From Blattamonas nauphoetae (lineage: Eukaryota > Preaxostyla > Oxymonadida), in contig JARBJD010000512.1 in assembly GCA_033064195.1 (NCBI GenBank), forward strand, positions 1 through 38,919: a DNA stretch of 38,919 nt, given 5' to 3'. Below the pieces are notes generated by a model. It had not been told where the DNA came from. It was given only the letters and a program-made list of their open reading frames with translations, and searched no databases. The translations under genes were made by a program, and so were the position numbers. Below, piece after piece: positions 9,491-19,591 of this stretch (positions are counted from its first letter, which is position 1; every line of letters begins with the position of its first letter).

Positions 9491-12400
9491 TCATGGGGTT
9501 CTGGTGAAAGAAGGATCAACAATTCGAGAGAACAGATTAGAGTTCATCCTTGTATGTTTGGCGGTTGTGTCTGGCTGTTTCTTCTCCACGCGAAGAGAGC
9601 ATCCACTGAACGTCGATCCACGACGCACTATCACAGGCACACAACCACCTCCACTCACAAAAAGTCCTGCTGGCATATCAGACAACAAAGAGTGCACAAT
9701 CTTCCGCTTCGGCGATATAGTCGGGATCCCAATCGGGTCTCGCTCCAAATCTTGCTTCGAAATGCGAGTTTCTTCAAACCAGCTTCCGCCAACATCAACC
9801 ACAACTTGGCCCTTCCCCTCACTCCTCACAACAACTCCTCCACTCATCTTCTCTCCATCTGACTCCCGAAACGGCGAGCTGTCCATCACAACAGTGTCAA
9901 CAACGTGGACTTCCTTTCGCTCCAATCTTGACTCACTCCGTACTTCAACATTCAGCACTCCTCCCGTCTTCCTCCCTCCACTCCCTGACCGCAGTGTCCC
10001 ACAATCGGAGAACACACATTTCCTGATTTCTGTTCGTTCTTGGCTTGTCGAAACCAGAATCAGTCCCATTCGCTCTCCTTTTAGTTTTGTTTCATTTCGA
10101 TTCGTTGAAATGAACGTACATCCTTCCATTTCAAATCGAGACGATGTCAGTGTTGACGAGAATGCCACAAGTTCCGCGTCTCGTGTCTCCACTTCGATGA
10201 ACAGGCAGTCCTCCATTTTCAGTGTCATTTCAGTCGCGTTCGAATTGCATTTCACAAGTGACATTTCAGATTCGATCCAAATCGACTTCATCTCAATCTT
10301 CGTCAGCTTGAGCGATCCTCCCGACATCGACACCATTCCCATCCCAACCCCCTCTCCCTCCCAACTCTCCACGACTCTCACCTCATCAAACACACACTCT
10401 CCAAACCCGCTCACAACAAATCCCACTTTCGTTTCTGCGAGCAGCGAAGGGCGTCTCAGGCACAGTGTCAGTTCCATCATGTGCACTGACCCTCCAGCAA
10501 CCGCTACAACCCCTTCCTCCTTTCCTTCCAGCGGCAGATCATCATCCACCACCACTCGACTCTTTCCTTCCAACAGACTCCGCATAACCAGGGTCTTCTG
10601 TCCAACCCAAATCTGATCTTCAAATCTCGCTGATTTCAAGATATGCAGAATCGCCCCTTCTGCCCCTGTTGTCCATCCAATCGCAATCGATCCGCACGGC
10701 GTAGAGTATGTTCCGCATTCGTCTGTTCTGTTCGATCCGCCTTCAGACACTATCAGATCCACAATTTTATCTCCAGTTGTGAACGAGAGAGACAGATCGA
10801 AATCAATGCTTCCATCATCATCATTCGTCGGTTCGAGAGATGTCATTGTGTAAGTCGAACTGTATTGGATGATTTCACTCTCTCCAATCGACACTTCGTT
10901 GGATTTTCCTTCCGTAGATGTCGTGAATGTCACTTTCAGTGTGATGCTCGTGTTCAGTGTCACTTCATAAGTAGTCCCTTTCTTCAGATCCCTTCCCGTC
11001 AGTCGAATCAAACACGATCTTTGTCGACCGTAGATGAACACGATGTCCATTCTGGTGATGGTCGGAGTCAACGGCACCACAACTTTGATTCCGTCTTCCA
11101 CATGAAACCCATTTGATTCTGTCCAGCTTCCTTTCAGCGTGTACGTTTCTCCATATTTCAGCTGGTCTGATGTTTCTTCCTCTCCAACTGCGAACTCGGC
11201 TGTGCAGTGTGTGTTGTCCAAAACATCCACATCTGACAAGGAATCCCAACTCCTCCTTCCATTCGCCAGATTCACCTTTCCTGTTCGAGAAACGAATGCT
11301 CGACCTTCCAAAAAGAGCTTCATTTTCGTTCGATCCTCGTTCAGCAAGTGATTGGTGCAAGCTTCGATTCTTGCTGGTTCGTCTGGTGTTGTGAATGTGA
11401 TTGTGTTTGAGAGGATGGCTTCTTCCTCATTCATTCCGTCAGGAAGGAGCCACATCACTTTCGTCACTTTGTATTCTGTCGCCCATTCCAGTCTTCCTTC
11501 GGCTGTTGATGGATGAAGAGGTGATGTTCCCGTTAGTGTTGTCGAGTCAGAGCGAGTCAGGGTGACATTCCATTTCTCTCCTTCTTTCTCAACCAGCATC
11601 CAGTAACTTCCTTCCTCAATACAGGTCCCTTTCAGTATAATCTCTGTTGTGTTCCAATCTTTCAGTGTGGCGTGAGCAGCGTGAACTGTCCATGGAGGGA
11701 ATAAATAGGCTGCAAAAGAACTTTTGTGGTGAGAATATTTGGTGTTGGGAAGGACTCCTTTCGCTCCAGATGAAACGACGGCTGTTCCGAATCTCGATTC
11801 TTCGGATGGTGTTCCAAATACGACATGGACGAGACGGGGAACATTTGATCCATTGAGCAGCACACCCATCGTTCCCTTGATCGCTTCTTCAGTCTCGACT
11901 GTCACTGTCGCTGCATCTCCATCGTGTGAAACATCCACAGACTTGATTGTTGGTGTTGAGGTGATACGTGGGACAAGCGTGCTGTCCCATTTGTCATTTG
12001 GTGCAAAATACACATTTTGTGGATCTGACGTGGAGTCACAGCATTCGAACATGTCAGCTGTGACTGCATACGATGTGATGGAGAAGAAATACAAGTCGGA
12101 TGCTCTTGGATAGGCAGTAGCTGAACATTCTCTGAACTGCAAGAACGATAGAAACAAAGTCGACACAGCATCAATCGACACTGCACCAGCACGATAATAA
12201 GCAGAACAATCAACGAAAGCACAGTTGGAGATTGTGATGATAAACGAGGTGAGAAACATCGCTCCATCGTACTTTGCTGTTGAGACGTCAAAGAAACATC
12301 CATCGATGGTCGTCGGTGACGAGAGATACGCAAGCACACTTCCCCCACAATCCTCCGCATCACAATCAGTGAAAGACGAGTCACAAATCGTGAGCGGGAG

Positions 12401-13627
12401 TTGCAAGCTTTCGTGGCTCATGAAATACAAAGCCCCACCATCGTCCTCTCTCCCTGTGCAGCTGCAGTTGTGGAAGAAGCAAGTCCTAATGGTGAGGAAG
12501 GAGTACGTCATGTAGAGAAAGATAGCTCCACCTCCAAAATGCTCAGTGTCGATGGTCATTTTGTTGAATGTGCAGAGAGTGAAGGTGACTGAAGTGATAT
12601 CTGATGTTATGTTGTTCAGACGAGAGCCTTGGGTGTAGTTTTTGTTGAGAAAGTCTTGCTGAGAGTTTTGTTCTCGGATGCATGTTGAGAAGGAGGTGTT
12701 CAGACACATAAGATTCCCTCCCAAGTTCGGCGACATCATTCCTGTCCCGCTGTCGTGGTTTGTGCTGTGTGATACGGAACTTCCAACCACACATTGATAC
12801 ATTTCACTCCCAAACAGTTGTTTGCCAGGCGAGAAATCAGACGACGAAGAAACATTCGCTAGAACGCTTCCGAGGAGATTCGTTTCCACCTCCAGCGCAC
12901 TATCCAATGTATCATCATTGTGGAACGTGAAAAGAGGGCCAGTTCCAAGCGGAAAGTGCTGATTGTTCACCGAAAGTCCAACTCCACTTATCGAAAGCAT
13001 TTGACGGAAGTCATTGTCTGCGGCCACATAGTTCTTCATTTGCGTTCCTGAATCAATCCCACGTGGGTTTTGAGACGTGCCCACGAGCGGAAGAACGAGA
13101 TTCGATTTCGAATTGTGAGAGCTTCGGAGAATCTGGATTTGGTTTCCGTGTCCATTCAGATCACCGGATATTATGAACGGTGAGCATTCCATGTTGGAAA
13201 TGATCTCGCTTCCGACGATTGTCAAATCGGACGATGACAGCAGACACGCCGACCATCCTGAGTTTCTCACATCCAGACACCACGAGATCATGCACAGCGT
13301 ACTGTTCTGGACATCGAACAACCACATATTGAGAGTGTTGTCAACATTTTCATTCTGCGCAGCGTTTTTGGTCAGAGATCCGAGACTGTGTTTTGTTGAT
13401 TTATCCAAAGCAGAGAGTCGGGTCATGTTTCCGCGTAACTCCATGCGTATCGATTCTATCATAAATGATTCTGTTGAAAACCATCCTGATTCGAACTGTA
13501 TCACCGTTTGTTCGGAGTTTGAGTCATTCCAGTTTTGGATTGATTTCTCAGTAAATATCGCCTTAAAATCTCTGCAAACACCATCCAGCGAATAAATGAA
13601 TGTGAAGAGCGTAATCAAGATCATCAT
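9491..13627 (-). CDS. Large secreted beta-helix / Ig-like surface protein
   Basis: One open frame of 1378 residues. The ATG at 13627 begins a signal peptide (MMILITLFTFIYSLDGVC), which fixes the start and implies secretion. Residues about 60-540 hold parallel beta-helix repeats: short strand units with paired Cys and Gly-Gly-Ala turns (CFFHNCSC, DDGGALYF, CGGSVLAYL, CAFVDCSAYYRAGAV). Residues about 560-930 read as tandem beta-sandwich (Ig-like) units ending in threonine-rich strands (TITFTTPDEP, LKVTFTTSTEG). A second solenoid block follows from about 950 (CGTYSTPCGSIAIG; CVFSDCGTLRSGSGG). Many N-x-S/T sites fit an extracellular protein. There is no transmembrane helix or kinase domain, which many relatives carry at the C-terminus, and the last 30 residues look unlike the fold. 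A 3' exon may be missing or lost. It starts head-to-head with the gene at 13682. Confidence 0.85.
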   Translation of the reverse strand: MMILITLFTFIYSLDGVCRDFKAIFTEKSIQNWNDSNSEQTVIQFESGWFSTESFMIESIRMELRGNMTRLSALDKSTKHSLGSLTKNAAQNENVDNTLNMWLFDVQNSTLCMISWCLDVRNSGWSACLLSSSDLTIVGSEIISNMECSPFIISGDLNGHGNQIQILRSSHNSKSNLVLPLVGTSQNPRGIDSGTQMKNYVAADNDFRQMLSISGVGLSVNNQHFPLGTGPLFTFHNDDTLDSALEVETNLLGSVLANVSSSSDFSPGKQLFGSEMYQCVVGSSVSHSTNHDSGTGMMSPNLGGNLMCLNTSFSTCIREQNSQQDFLNKNYTQGSRLNNITSDITSVTFTLCTFNKMTIDTEHFGGGAIFLYMTYSFLTIRTCFFHNCSCTGREDDGGALYFMSHESLQLPLTICDSSFTDCDAEDCGGSVLAYLSSPTTIDGCFFDVSTAKYDGAMFLTSFIITISNCAFVDCSAYYRAGAVSIDAVSTLFLSFLQFRECSATAYPRASDLYFFSITSYAVTADMFECCDSTSDPQNVYFAPNDKWDSTLVPRITSTPTIKSVDVSHDGDAATVTVETEEAIKGTMGVLLNGSNVPRLVHVVFGTPSEESRFGTAVVSSGAKGVLPNTKYSHHKSSFAAYLFPPWTVHAAHATLKDWNTTEIILKGTCIEEGSYWMLVEKEGEKWNVTLTRSDSTTLTGTSPLHPSTAEGRLEWATEYKVTKVMWLLPDGMNEEEAILSNTITFTTPDEPARIEACTNHLLNEDRTKMKLFLEGRAFVSRTGKVNLANGRRSWDSLSDVDVLDNTHCTAEFAVGEEETSDQLKYGETYTLKGSWTESNGFHVEDGIKVVVPLTPTITRMDIVFIYGRQRSCLIRLTGRDLKKGTTYEVTLNTSITLKVTFTTSTEGKSNEVSIGESEIIQYSSTYTMTSLEPTNDDDGSIDFDLSLSFTTGDKIVDLIVSEGGSNRTDECGTYSTPCGSIAIGWTTGAEGAILHILKSARFEDQIWVGQKTLVMRSLLEGKSRVVVDDDLPLEGKEEGVVAVAGGSVHMMELTLCLRRPSLLAETKVGFVVSGFGECVFDEVRVVESWEGEGVGMGMVSMSGGSLKLTKIEMKSIWIESEMSLVKCNSNATEMTLKMEDCLFIEVETRDAELVAFSSTLTSSRFEMEGCTFISTNRNETKLKGERMGLILVSTSQERTEIRKCVFSDCGTLRSGSGGRKTGGVLNVEVRSESRLERKEVHVVDTVVMDSSPFRESDGEKMSGGVVVRSEGKGQVVVDVGGSWFEETRISKQDLERDPIGIPTISPKRKIVHSLLSDMPAGLFVSGGGCVPVIVRRGSTFSGCSLRVEKKQPDTTAKHTRMNSNLFSRIVDPSFTRTP

Positions 13628-13681
13628 CTCAAATAAGCTGATTCTTTAACGATGACAAAAAGTGATCAATGAGTCAACCAT

Positions 13682-14090
13682 GACACTCTCAGACGGTATT
13701 CCACTTTCTCTCATCACGATCATCTGTTTCATTCAGACTATTCTCCTTTTCTGGACTGGAATCCAAATGATCCCCTCACAGACGATTCAGTTGCTCCATG
13801 TTTCTTCTCTCTGGTTTCTATGGTCAGAGATGACTACAAATTTGACGAGACACTTGTGAGTAAAGTTTCACACTTCTTTTCTTCGATAAGTCGGATGGTC
13901 TATCATTCGTTCACCATCGATCAATTTTTCGAGGCCATTGGACGAGAATACTTAAACCCCATCCCAACTTTTGTGGATTCGATGACTGTACTCTTATCTT
14001 CGTCACATATATTGATTGTTCGAGATTCTCTGTCATTCATTCGCGAATGTCTTCACAGATGTTCACCTCCCAACTGCCTGGCTCTTCTTT
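13682..14090 (+). pseudogene. Host helical-repeat gene, 5' part (split by insertion)
   Basis: The plus-strand frame reads YSPFLDWNPNDPLTDDS, KFDETLVSKVSHFFSSIS, IPTFVDSMTVLLSSSH and ends CSPPNCLALL. From memory this matches the N-terminal half of a very common B. nauphoetae protein of about 340 residues made of HEAT/ARM-like helices, usually starting near an S-P-F-L-N-W motif. Its role is unknown. No in-frame ATG precedes the block, so a start exon or decay upstream is likely. The frame is cut at 14090 by the element starting GGGTAGG. It resumes, in the same frame, after the target-site duplication at 19832-19840. About 35 nt separate the block from the divergent beta-helix start, so any promoter would be shared. 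Confidence 0.7.
14082..14090 (+). repeat. 9-bp target-site duplication, left copy
   Basis: CTCTTCTTT immediately precedes the element terminus GGGTAGG. An identical 9-mer follows the opposite terminus at 19832-19840. In the host frame it encodes part of ALL-S. Confidence 0.85.
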
Positions 14091-14332
14091 GGGTAGGTCT
14101 AGGCTCAGATCCGAAAAAGTCTACACGCAGATCTGCAGATCCGTCTAGACGCAGATCTGAAAGTCTACACGCAGATCTGTCACTATCCCTGAATTTTCGA
14201 CTTTTTATCACATTTTATTCTTCTACAACCTAAATACAGACATCACATCATGTTTTTTGGCTTTTTAAACCACTTCACTACAATATCCCATTCAATGTTT
14301 AGATCTGACCAAAGGATCCTGGGTTGATCAAG
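14091..14332 (+). repeat. Terminal inverted repeat, copy 1 (left end of A)
   Basis: The first 92 bp (14091-14182) are the conserved core: GGGTAG followed by four GTCTA...CAGATCTG subrepeats of 22, 24, 20 and 20 bp. Beyond the core the match to the other copies is weaker (CACATTTT, then TGGGTTGATCAAG at 14320-14332). Sequence just inside 14332 again resembles the inner flank of copy 4 for about 25 bp, so the repeat may extend a little further. Confidence 0.85.
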
Positions 14333-14339
14333 TCTAATC

Positions 14340-17330
14340 AACGACACAACGAAGAACTGCTCGAGACGACATGGTTTTGTGACGAAAAGTGGTGAGGAAG
14401 AATTGAAGGAAGTGGATGGATGTGTCTGCAGCTGACGCTGTGTTGACAAGGCCTAGCTGAGAGACAAGTTGGCGTGACTGCGAAATGAACGAGAACTCAC
14501 CAGGCATGCAGCGAGAGAACAGTGGACGTGCAGGATCGAACACAGAAGGACGGAATGTGGGCGAAAATAGAGTGCCCGTCTCCAAATCAAATGCCGATGG
14601 CTTGTGCGATGGAGTGGTGGATTGTTGGATGTTATCTGCTTGTTGTGTCGACGAGGCATAAACGGCGTCTCGAGGAATCACCGTGGGTGTGTCAGACCAT
14701 GAGGTGCGGAAGAGAGGAAGCTGGTCGTCGATCACAACTTCGGTGGGCATGCTGAAGACGGTCTGGTCCTCTCCAAGATGCTTCCTTAGCATGATGCACA
14801 GCGGGTCGTCGTCTTCCGAATTGAACAATTCCTTGCACTGTCCGCGAGAGGAGCACTGACGAAAAGACGTGTGAAAGGAACTTGGGCAGCTTCCACGTCT
14901 TCCGGCGAGGGATCGGGAGGCGACTCCAGCATCATCATCAGAGACTCGTTGTTTTGGAGGAAGAAGCGGGAGACTGTCGGCGGTCCAAAGTGATTCGGAA
15001 GATCAGAATGAGTGCAACCTGCGTGGAACGGGAGTGGCGATGATGTTTCGTCCGAATTGAGGTTTTGGGAGAGACTGCGTTCGGTATGCTTTCGGACCTT
15101 CTCCGCCTGCGCTGTCCACTCAGTCACAGACTTCTGTGTGTAGAAGTCCGGATGGGCATGTGAGGAGGATGTTGTGTCGTGTGGGAGGGGGAACATGCCG
15201 TTCTTTCTGAGGAGAGTGTATCCGAGGTGGAAAACGGAGTGAACTTGAGGGGAGTCGGACAGGGTGTGCGGTGAGTGGCTTTGAGATTGGAGGCAGAGTT
15301 GAATGAGGACGAAGAGTGATTCGTGGAGTGAGCTGTGTGCTGGGTCAAGAAGTGTCTCTGCACAATAACAGCAGAGATCTGTCAAAACAAGGAGGGAGTA
15401 CGACACAGCTTCTTCGTCCGCTTTGCTGTTTCCGAACGAGATCTGGCGTTGTGTGGAGATGACAATCGATTGAGTTGTTGCGATGAGGCTGGAGATGCAG
15501 TCGATGCAGATTGTGCGAGGACGCGTGGAGAGGAAGTTGAGCAGACATCCGACGGTGTGGATGCTGTCGAGGCAGACAATGTGCCTCTCCGAGTCGAGAA
15601 TCTCGGGCTCGTTCGATCCAACAGACGATCGATTGTCTCCGCCGACCATGGTCATGATGCACGGACTCTGGAAATAGTTGAAGATGGCTTGGATGGTTTG
15701 TGTCGCGCGGTCCATCGAGTTGTACTGCTCCTCGCGAACCGGATTGTGCTGCGCAAACGGGTCTGAAGGTCTTGCGTCGAGCTCCTGGGCGTTGCTGGTT
15801 TCGTGGTGGATGACATTGGTAAGTGTCCACATCAGTCGAGAGAAGCAGCTGAAGTCAGGCTCTTCGCCGTTCTTCAGAAGTGTCATCAGGAGCGAGAAAA
15901 TGGCGGAGGACAATTCGCGGAAAGTGTGCGGACGGGCTTCCTGCTGAGAGTGAGAGAGGAAAGGGGATACAAAAGTGTAGAGTGCCTTGAATTCTGTCAC
16001 CGCGTCTGGTTGTTCCTCTTCCTTCGACGGATTGTTGGCGCAGCTGTCCCAATCCAAGAAGAACTCCGGAAAGGGAATGTGGAACGTCGGTGTACACGGC
16101 ATCGGGGAAGGAAGGGTTGGCCAGGTCGCCAAAGTGGTTTCCGAACGGATAGAGCGAGGTGAGGTTGGTCAGCGCGTCTCGTCGGATGGCCGCGTTGGGA
16201 TGGGGCTGGGGAATGAGGGGAGGGGCTTGCAGACCTCTGAGAGGACAAACTGGAGGAAAGGAAAGATCAGCGATGACAGTGCCCGTGTTCCGGGAACATC
16301 ATTCGGGAAGGGGTTCATACGAGGGATCTCAGCGATTAAAGACAAATGCAAAGAACAGCTGTGAACGCGCCGAGGTATGTAGACGAAAATGTGGTCACTG
16401 ACAATGATGAGAAATGCATGAAGTAGCATTTGATAGCTTTGGCGCGTCCACCTTCGAAACCCTGGAATAAGCAAGTAAAGATCCAACAAAAGCATACGGG
16501 CTTGTCAGTAATACAGCATTCAGCCAGCCAAGCTCCAGCAATGTCAAGTATTCGGTTGGGATCAACCGGCGGCGGGGCTTTTGTGATTTGCTGGCATTTC
16601 TCTTTGGAATCCAGTGTATATTCTGTGTTGTTGATCAGAGTCACAATTTCTGTAAGGGCACAGATTGCTTGATAATGCATATCGGGCTTAGATATTTGGT
16701 TCAGGTTGCCGAGAACTCGTATGACTCGTGAGAACAGGAACAAGGCATAGGAGAGTGCTAGCCCTGGGAGGGTATCATCAGTACATCTAGAAAGGGAATA
16801 TTAAGCAAAATTGCGACAAACTCTGTTGTAATATTGAGGAGAACTGTGTCGCTTCCGTATGGATTCCCGTACATCTTATTCACAATGTATCGAGTGAGTC
16901 GAGTCTAAAACAAAGGAAAACAGTTGCAAAATGCATAGAAAAGGTGTTGGCAGACCATTGATGTATTCCATTCCAAATCAAGCTTCCCAATCGAAAGAAT
17001 ATTGTGTGGTTCGGTTTTGTCGAGCTGTGTTGTTGGTTGAGACAAATTGGAGTCAGGAATAGATGTCGCAGAATTGGAGAGAACTCGGATTCAACCTGTG
17101 GTCCCTTTAGAGCTCTATTTTCGTCTGTAGACGATTTGAATTCACGCACGAAGATCGTCAAGAGATAAACAGGAGTGAAAGAGAAAATCAACAAACATGG
17201 AGTGAGCAGGGTAACGGTGACGCGTGTGCGAGCTTCAAATTCATTTGGAACTGCGATCACGATCGTGAAAATGAAACAAAACAGACTGAGGAAAGCGAAT
17301 GATATATAAATTGAGAAAGAGAGAAAAATC
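14340..17330 (-). pseudogene. RALGAPB-like: RalGAP beta subunit gene fragment carried by element A
   Basis: RalGAP-beta pairs with RalGAP-alpha to switch off Ral GTPases. Minus-strand blocks match the vertebrate protein in order as I recall it: VDPNRILDIAGAWLAECC (like NSILNLFGSWLFDAAF), FEGGRAKAIKC (like YEAGRAEACGT), IRRDALTNLTSLYPFGNHFG (like [20 protein letters not shown]), and SRFFLQNNESLMMMLESPP (like FRYFVLDNSVILAMLEQP). The main exon is 16132-14786, continuing in another frame at 14828-14340. Likely introns are 16955-16905 (GTCTGCC...TTTTAG) and a short one near 16800. The catalytic RapGAP-like C-terminus and the N-terminal part are absent within the element. The coding is well kept, so capture or loss of function is recent or still selected. 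As it stands it could not form a full RalGAP subunit. Confidence 0.7.
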
Positions 17331-17401
17331 AAACGGTGAGTGAGATCATCACTGTTTACATGACGAAGAAGCTCTTCAAAAGCTCACTGAACGATTTTAC
17401 T

Positions 17402-17630
17402 CTCCTCCGTGGGGGAGATCAACTCAAAAGTCAACTCCAACTTATAATCCCAAAAAAGCGAGAGTATCGACACAAACTTCACATTTCACATCGAAATCAT
17501 TGATTAGAAAAGTGGTTTAGTTGAAATGAACGAGAAAATGACAGATCTGCGTGTAGACTTTCAGATCTGCGCCTAGACGGATCTGCAGATCTGCGTCTAG
17601 ACTTTTTCAGATCTGAGTCTAGACCTACCC
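17402..17630 (-). repeat. Terminal inverted repeat, copy 2 (right end of A)
   Basis: The 92-bp core (17539-17630) is in inverse orientation, beginning GGGTAGG on the minus strand and most like copy 1. The inner part is diverged but keeps GTTGATC near 17417. Read as an intron on the minus strand (GTAGGT at 17628 to an AG at 17402), it would join a short ATG frame in the spacer (MSLSPDRDQQF) in phase to a helical stretch (VKSFSELLKSFF). This is a possible use of the repeat as a splice unit, unproven. Confidence 0.75.
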
Positions 17631-17716
17631 GTCACTCAGATTGTTGGAGAACTGCTGGTCTCGATCGGGAGACAACGACATGGTTGACAGTGCGCACGCA
17701 GCAACGGCTGGTGGGA
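17631..17716. other. 86-bp spacer between elements A and B
   Basis: Single-copy sequence within the window, lying between two outward-facing terminal repeats. Its edges (GTCACTCAG on the left, CTGGTGGGA on the right) match neither each other nor the outer 9-bp duplication, so neither A nor B alone has a recognisable target duplication here. Confidence 0.6.
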
Positions 17717-17956
17717 GGGTAAGTCTAGGCTCAGATCTAGAAAAGTCTAGGCGCAGATCTGCAGATCGGTCTAGGCGCAGATCTGAAAGTCTACACGCAG
17801 ATCCGTCATTCTTAGCCTTGCTTTTGCTTCCATATCACATTTTCGACATCCAACATCTAAATTTCGATATCATTTCTTCTTTTTCGTTCACTTCTCACCT
17901 TATCCCGTTTTTTAGACTGTTCTCACAATGTTCAAACACACCTTGGGTTGATCAAG
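17717..17956 (+). repeat. Terminal inverted repeat, copy 3 (left end of B)
   Basis: By eye it is identical over 240 bp to the inverse of 19592-19831. The core is 17717-17808. The identity starts at GGGTAAGT and stops sharply after GATCAAG. Confidence 0.88.
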
Positions 17957-19591
17957 GTGGAATCTGTCATCTGAAGCAATTTGATCAATCACGTTGGTTT
18001 TTCGTGACGTGTAAGAAGGCTGGAAATGAACGAACAACTTAGAGGTGTCTGGTCTCATCCATTGGAACAGTGGATGCGGAGAGAGGTGATTGAGAGGAGG
18101 GAGAAGGCATAGTGGGAAAATAGAGCGTGATGATGAGAGTAGGAGGTGATGAGAATGGATTTTATGCCACTGGGAGGGAGGATAGACGAAGAGAATCCGG
18201 ATGAAGGGAGAATTGATGATGGTTGTGAAAGATGGCATACTCGTCAATCGGTTGGTCATAGTCAGCCGGAATCGAGCGACGCTCTCATTTTCTGTTCCCT
18301 TCTTCACTTGTTTCTTCTTCTCTCTTCTTATCTTTCTGTTTTTCTTCCATGCTTTGTCCTGACTTCTTCTGAATCAGAATGGGATCTACTAACGGTTTGA
18401 TTCGCGTTTGCAGACTCCACGTTACTGTGCGGATGATCCGAATAACAATAATTTGGTACACCAACGGAATTTGGCGAAACTGAGAAAAACATAGATCAAA
18501 GGCTGACAGAACCTGACGAAGACAACAAAAAGCACATAGAATGAAAAGTGGTCTTTGTTGACGATTCTAAGTGCATACACTGATATTTGCCTCGTATCTT
18601 CGTATTTGCTATTCAAGAATGCAGTCTCAACAGGGGCGATGTTGGTCGAACGTCCGCAAACAAGAATGATTGTCCAACATGTCCTGCTCCATTTTTCCCT
18701 CCAAGACCACTCGGGGATCGTACTGATTGGAGTGGAACTGTGATCTTGATGGTGATGATTGTTGTAGTCCAAGAGCGAGAACGAACAGAAAATCTGAAGA
18801 CAATTCGGAAGTAATAGACTCGTCTTGTGGTTCTTGCGATTGATAAGTTGGACGAATTCGTTGCGCATGGTGCTCTAATTGTTAACGTGGTGCTAGACGT
18901 TGTAATGGGATCACAATGTTGAGTGATGTGAAATGGACAAATTCAGGAAGGATTTTGTTCGTCGGCCGTCAGAACGGGGAGATGAATCGTGTGGGAGATG
19001 TAGATGCGAATTCGAGTGAGGATCCCCACTTAATACGGAGCGAGGTGAACAACGGTGTTTCGTGATCATCGAAGGCTCCAATGAACCAACGATGGATCTG
19101 AAGTTTCCTGATCTATGAAGACAACAGAACAGAGAGGAGATGAATAGAGGGAAGTCATACAGCGAGGAGAATGAATCGAGATCGAGACGGAAGTGATCTC
19201 CTGAAAACTATAGGTAATTTTCACACACCTTCGTCCCCTGATAATGTCCAGAAGGGAACGAATACAAAATTGAAGATTCGTGAAGGACGAGAAGAACGAG
19301 GATGAAGGGTTGGCACTTTTGTGAAAAGAGTTTGAGCTGATATCGATGAAGAACCAACAAAAAGGGAAGAAAAGACGAAAAAGCAAACCCACTAGTTCTT
19401 GCAATCAGTTGATATGGGAGAAAATGTGTATCAACGCACATGTCTTCGTAGACAGTGTGCTGAACGGCAAACGCATCATAGAGCTGTGGGATCGATAAGG
19501 CAGAAAATGAGAATGAAACAGGATTTATATGACATACATTTGCTAGTGAACCATCATCCAGGCGTTATTCTTCGTTGAGTCGGTGAGAAGA

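Noticed and set aside
14091-14332. Independent introner-type intron copies at four sites
   Set aside because: GT...AG limits are suggestive, but the 9-bp duplication and host-frame continuity over the whole 5.74 kb show the repeats are transposon ends. Splicing is kept only as a side possibility.
16880-17332. Minus-strand ORF with hydrophobic start resembling a membrane protein
   Set aside because: The hydrophobic part contains acceptor-like tracts and looks intronic. The downstream half is better explained as RalGAP-like exons in another frame.
17641-18042. Plus-strand ORF with RRRSADRSRRRSES and its near-identical partner on the minus strand at 19554-19922
   Set aside because: Both are translations of the terminal inverted repeat of element B, so the identity reflects the repeat, not a protein family.
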